Below are positions 4,381 to 7,076 of a stretch of 7,076 bases of DNA, piece after piece. Numbering within the stretch: position 1 is the first letter of the stretch; each line of letters starts with the position of its first letter. The position numbers and the translations under genes were made by a program. Source of the DNA: Deltaproteobacteria bacterium (lineage in GTDB: Bacteria; Desulfobacterota; Desulfobacteria; C00003060); assembly GCA_030667105.1 (NCBI GenBank), contig DAOUWN010000108.1, forward strand, positions 1-7,076, read 5' to 3'. The notes under the pieces were generated by a model. It did not search any database. It saw only the letters and a list, made by a program, of their open reading frames with translations, and was not told where the DNA came from.

Positions 4381-5234
4381 TAATTTGCTAGAAGGAGGAA
4401 CTTCGATGCCGCAAAGAGGCAAGAGAGCATTTTGGGCACCAATAATGGCTTTAGCTCTGGCATCAGTCGTCTCACTGTCAGTAGCAGGAGAAAAGAACCT
4501 TTCAAAAGACAAGGCTGCTGTTGTTAACGGAACGGTAATCACTCAGGCCGATCTTGAAAGGGAAATGGACGGGGCCCGGCAGAGGGCGTCCAGGATGGGA
4601 AAGCCTTTGGGCGCTTCCCAGTTACCGGAAATCAAGAAGGAAGCCATTGAAAGACTTATTGAGCGTGAATTGCTCTATCAGGAAAGCAAGAAGAAGGGAA
4701 CAAAGGTTGACGAGGCAGCACTGAAGGAACAGATAGAGGCAATGAAGAAGCGATTCCCCAGTGAGGCTGAATTCAAAAATGCGTTGAGTAAGATGAATCT
4801 GTCTGAAGCCGACGTAAAATCTGAGTTTGCGCGCGGGATGGCCATTCAAAAAGTCATCGATAAGGAATTTGTTCAGAAAACTACGGTTTCCGACAAGGAC
4901 AAAAAGGCCTATTATGATAGTAACCCGGATCTTTTCAAACAACCCGAGCAGGTCCAGGCCAGCCACATTTTGGTGAAAGTTGATCCCAAAGGGGACGCAT
5001 CGCAGAAAGCTGAAGCACGCAAGAAAATTGAAGAGGTGAAGAAGAAATTGAAGAAGGGTGAAGATTTTGCTGCTCTTGCGAAAGAGTATTCCCAATGCCC
5101 CAGCAGTGCCAACGGTGGAGACCTGGGCTTCTTTAAGCAGGGCCAAATGGTGAAGCCTTTTGAAGATGCAGCTTTTGCTTTGAAACCAGGCAAAGTAAGC
5201 GACATCGTGGAGACCAGGTTTGGATACCACATGA

Positions 5235-5238
5235 TTAA
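5235..5238. repeat. Left target-site copy of the IS701 element (TTAA)
   Basis: TTAA beside the left inverted repeat; fits the YTAR four-base targets known for IS701. The right copy is ATAA (6781-6784), one base different. Confidence 0.7.
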
Positions 5239-5256
5239 CCCTACAACGTTACTTAA
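5239..5256 (+). repeat. Left terminal inverted repeat of the IS
   Basis: CCCTACAACGTTACTTAA, 18 of 18 bases match the reverse complement of 6763-6780. Confidence 0.93.
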
Positions 5257-5268
5257 GATGATTATCGC

Positions 5269-5297
5269 TTGACAATTTACATGTGGCTTGCTACGCT
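5269..5297 (+). promoter_or_regulatory. Transposase promoter inside the IS
   Basis: Perfect -35 TTGACA (5269-5274), 17-base spacer, weak -10 TACGCT (5292-5297). Its TGA also supplies the stop codon of the truncated isomerase. An AGGAGG site (5319-5324) follows. Confidence 0.6.
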
Positions 5298-5329
5298 ACG
5301 CAACAACCCTTTATCATAGGAGGCAAGCC

Positions 5330-6770
5330 ATGCTACCGGTTATACGACACAAGGAACACCTTTACTCCATTCCAAAGTTTGATATAGGCAAGGGCGATGT
5401 TAAGGATTTCATTAATGAACTCAGAGGTTTTCACGAACAGTTTGCCGATTGTTTTCATCGTAGCGAATCCAGGGAACACTTTTTCAATTACATGGCTGGA
5501 CAGTTCAGCGAACTTGAACGCAAGTCCATTGAACCCATTGCCTTGGCCGTCAAAGATGGCAATGTAAGGGCAATGCAGCGATTTGTCAGCGTTGCACAAT
5601 GGGATGTCGAAAACATTCTTTCCAAGTATCGTAGTTTTGTAAACGATGACCTTGGTAGCTCCAACGGCGCTTTGATCTTTGATGAGAGCGGCTTTCTAAA
5701 GAAAGGCCAAGATTCCATTGGAGTCGCTCGCCAATACTGCGGAACCGCTGGAAAGGTCGACAATTGCCAGGTCGGTGTCTTTGCTGCATATGTATCCGAA
5801 AGCGGATATGCGCTGGTCGACAAGCGTCTTTTCATACCTGAGCAATGGTTCTCCGACGAATATCGCGCCCGGCGAAAAAAGTGCAATCTGCCAGAAGACA
5901 CTGTGTTTCGGACCAAGCCCCAGTTGGCCGCCGAGATGCTACGGGCGATTCACGATGAGAAAACTCTACCCTTTAAATATGTCCTTGGGGACTCAATTTA
6001 CGGCATAAGCCCCGAGTTCATCGAAACAGTGGAAAACTTGCCGGGTATAACTTACATGGTATCGGTACCCAAAAGCACCCTTTGTTGGCTCAAGCGACCA
6101 ATGACCATTACCAAGCAATATCGCTGGGGTGGAAAGACCAAGTCCAAAACAGTTCTAGCCGATGCGGACAGTAAACCAATTGCTATTGGTGATCTGGCCA
6201 AAAATATTAACGACTATTTCTGGTATCGCCGCCAAGTGTCTGAAGGCACCAAAGGACCGATTGTCTATGAGTTCACTCGGCGCCAAGTGATCTTGTCGGC
6301 AGCAGGGCTTCCAGAAAAAACCGTATGGTTGGTGATCCGCCGTATGATCGGCGACGATCCGCAATACAGGTTTTTTGTCAGCAATGCGTCAAGCAGCACA
6401 CGGCTGAAAACTCTTATTTGGCTCAGCGGTTTGCGCTGGGCAATCGAGCAGTGCTTCGAAGAAACGAAAACTGAGTTGGGCATGGACCATTATGAGGTGC
6501 GAAAGTTTATGGGCTGGCACCATCACATACTAACGTGCATGCTGGCACATTTTTTTCTCTGGCACCTGAAAATCAGGATGGGAAAAAAAAGCGCCATCTA
6601 TTACGCTATCGCAGCTTAGAGTTTTGCTCAAACTGCTTTTGCCGATGAAAAAGCATAGCTTGGAGACTTTACTAGAACAGGTCGCATGGATACAGGCCAG
6701 GAACCATCGCGCCTATTTGTCACATCGACGAAAGCACCTGCGGGAAATTGTCAAAGATCAAATTAAGTAA
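5330..6770 (+). pseudogene. IS701-family DDE transposase, frameshifted at an A8 run
   Basis: ATG 5330 follows AGGAGG (5319-5324) by five bases. The first frame gives 429 residues to TAG 6617-6619. Catalytic residues are all present: D118 in LIFDESGF, D221 in VLGDSIYG, E373 in WAIEQCFEETK with the E-x6-K spacing to K380; GVARQYCGTAGKVDNCQVGVF is the family signature. The family's C-terminal part (APSITLSQLRVLLKLLLP, WIQARNHRAYLSHRR) continues in the +1 frame from 6591 to a TAA at 6768-6770 inside the right inverted repeat. With seven instead of eight A at 6583-6590 the two frames join as GKKAPSITLSQ, giving about 479 residues. This is a mutation, a sequencing error, or a slippage site controlling transposase level. 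Confidence 0.88.
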
Positions 6771-6780
6771 CGTTGTAGGG
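6763..6780 (-). repeat. Right terminal inverted repeat of the IS
   Basis: TTAAGTAACGTTGTAGGG, the exact reverse complement of 5239-5256. The stop codon of the restored transposase frame (6768-6770) lies within it. Confidence 0.93.
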
Positions 6781-6784
6781 ATAA
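6781..6784. repeat. Right target-site copy of the IS701 element (ATAA)
   Basis: ATAA differs from the left TTAA in its first base; a TAA duplication with one extra element base is the alternative reading. Confidence 0.55.
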
Positions 6785-6821
6785 GGTGGGCATAGACATT
6801 CCAGGTTACAGTGGGGCTTGA
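6783..6821 (+). pseudogene. Displaced 3' end of the peptidyl-prolyl isomerase gene
   Basis: The codons after the IS read K-VGIDIPGYSGA-stop (TGA 6819-6821) in the frame obtained by deleting the IS and one target copy. Joined to residues 1-277 upstream they restore an isomerase of 289 residues ending FGYHMIKVGIDIPGYSGA, in which IKV completes the last strand of the PpiC domain. The remaining 255 bases to the window end (6822-7076) show no frame with a ribosome site or recognisable product. Confidence 0.82.
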
Positions 6822-7076
6822 GCGTCACAACTGTTCGATAGCAGTCTCACAATATCAATACATGACAGAACAATGTGGCTGGAAAACTGGTTTTTTGAGT
6901 GGGGATCAACAAATGAAATCTTTATTCCTCAATGCTGCCATCAAACCCTGGGGCAAGTAGGTATCTATACTCCGGTCAGGGAAGGGCCGAACACTGATGC
7001 ATTGCAGAACTATTTACTGTGGTCTGCTGTTGGGTCTTACCATTGACCCACAAGATATGGGACGTTCTATCTTCGG

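Larger units (their letters stand above)
4406..5272 (+). pseudogene. Parvulin-type peptidyl-prolyl isomerase (SurA/PrsA-like), 3' end displaced by IS
   Basis: Start ATG 4406 follows GGAGG (4393-4397); an earlier ATG at 4373 lies inside the csp terminator and is rejected. Residues 1-28 are a Sec signal or anchor (basic head, hydrophobic stretch, cut after SVAG). Residues 35-160 form a SurA_N-like helical chaperone domain (VVNGTVITQADLEREM, then an IERLIERELL helix). Residues 183-277 are the PpiC domain (QASHILVKV, FAALAKEYSQCPSSANGGDL, FGYHM). It would fold or isomerise exported proteins in the periplasm. At 5239 the IS701 element enters, replacing the last 12 residues with 11 IS-encoded ones (NPTTLLKMIIA, stop 5270-5272). 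As the break is at the last strand of the PpiC domain, the 288-residue product may be partly functional. Confidence 0.88.
5239..6780 (+). mobile_element. IS701-family insertion sequence, 1542 bp
   Basis: Bounded by perfect 18-bp terminal inverted repeats: CCCTACAACGTTACTTAA at 5239-5256 and its reverse complement at 6763-6780. It carries one DDE transposase of the IS701 type and its own promoter. It is flanked by TTAA and ATAA. Removing the element plus one target copy joins the isomerase codons 'att aag gtg' exactly, so the element inserted into an intact gene. The near-perfect ends suggest a recent insertion. Confidence 0.93.

Noticed and set aside
4373..4405. Upstream in-frame ATG for the isomerase at 4373
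   Set aside because: It lies inside the terminator stem of csp; the ATG at 4406 has a proper GGAGG site and starts a normal signal peptide.
4622..5230. 202-codon open frame on the minus strand
   Set aside because: Antisense to the isomerase gene, rich in Leu/Phe from lysine/glutamate codons read backwards, and without a ribosome site or recognisable domain.
6850..6960. Short plus-strand frame from an ATG near 6861 ending at the TAG near 6958
   Set aside because: About 32 codons, no ribosome site, no recognisable features; not supported as a gene.
7031..7050. TGGGTC/GACCCA hairpin near the right edge
   Set aside because: Six-bp stem with no T-run and no gene in front of it; easily chance.

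Overview
The window looks like an accessory, heavily reworked stretch of a Gram-negative bacterial chromosome, most likely a deltaproteobacterium (Desulfobacterota). This is an inference from the gene mix (bS21, CspA, HU, a SurA/PrsA-like parvulin, type II toxin-antitoxin pairs, REP-associated transposase and IS701 remnants) and from strong AGGAGG-type ribosome sites. No rRNA, tRNA or CRISPR array is present.

Left part (1-1450), all on the minus strand: the N-terminal 79 codons of a nitroreductase run off the window edge; upstream of it lies a HigBA-type toxin-antitoxin operon whose promoter sits so close to the toxin GTG that the transcript is probably leaderless, with a 16-bp palindrome inside the promoter as likely operator. 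Further upstream are a C-terminal stump of a WYL-domain regulator and, joined to it through a single stop codon, a fragment of a REP-associated tyrosine transposase (RAYT).

Junction (1640-1910): the RAYT fragment is fused to what reads as the 5' end of a group II intron (GTGTG start, minus strand). The intron starts exactly at a GTT inside a structure built like an integron attC site (complementary AACG/CGTT boxes and an 11-bp stem with one extrahelical base). The plus-strand side of that site opens directly into a second toxin-antitoxin module, DUF4258 plus a YgiT-type zinc-finger protein (1960-2539), with its own promoter and operator-like inverted repeat. A relic integron cassette hit by an attC-type intron is the best single explanation, but it is not proven.

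Middle (2540-4330), mostly plus strand: a bS21-like ribosomal protein gene with a TTG start and extended N-terminus, an HU C-terminal remnant, a 39-residue four-cysteine protein, a transposase C-terminal remnant, a convergent small hypothetical gene, a possible small membrane protein, and a CspA-family cold shock gene closed by a strong intrinsic terminator. Several of these are small nucleic-acid-binding proteins or stumps of them.

Right part (4331-7076): a secreted parvulin-type peptidyl-prolyl isomerase gene is interrupted 12 codons before its stop by a 1542-bp IS701-family element with perfect 18-bp terminal inverted repeats and a TTAA/ATAA target duplication. Removing the element and one target copy restores the isomerase frame exactly. 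The IS transposase is itself frameshifted at a run of eight A, which is either decay or a transcriptional-slippage switch. The last 255 bases hold no gene I can support.
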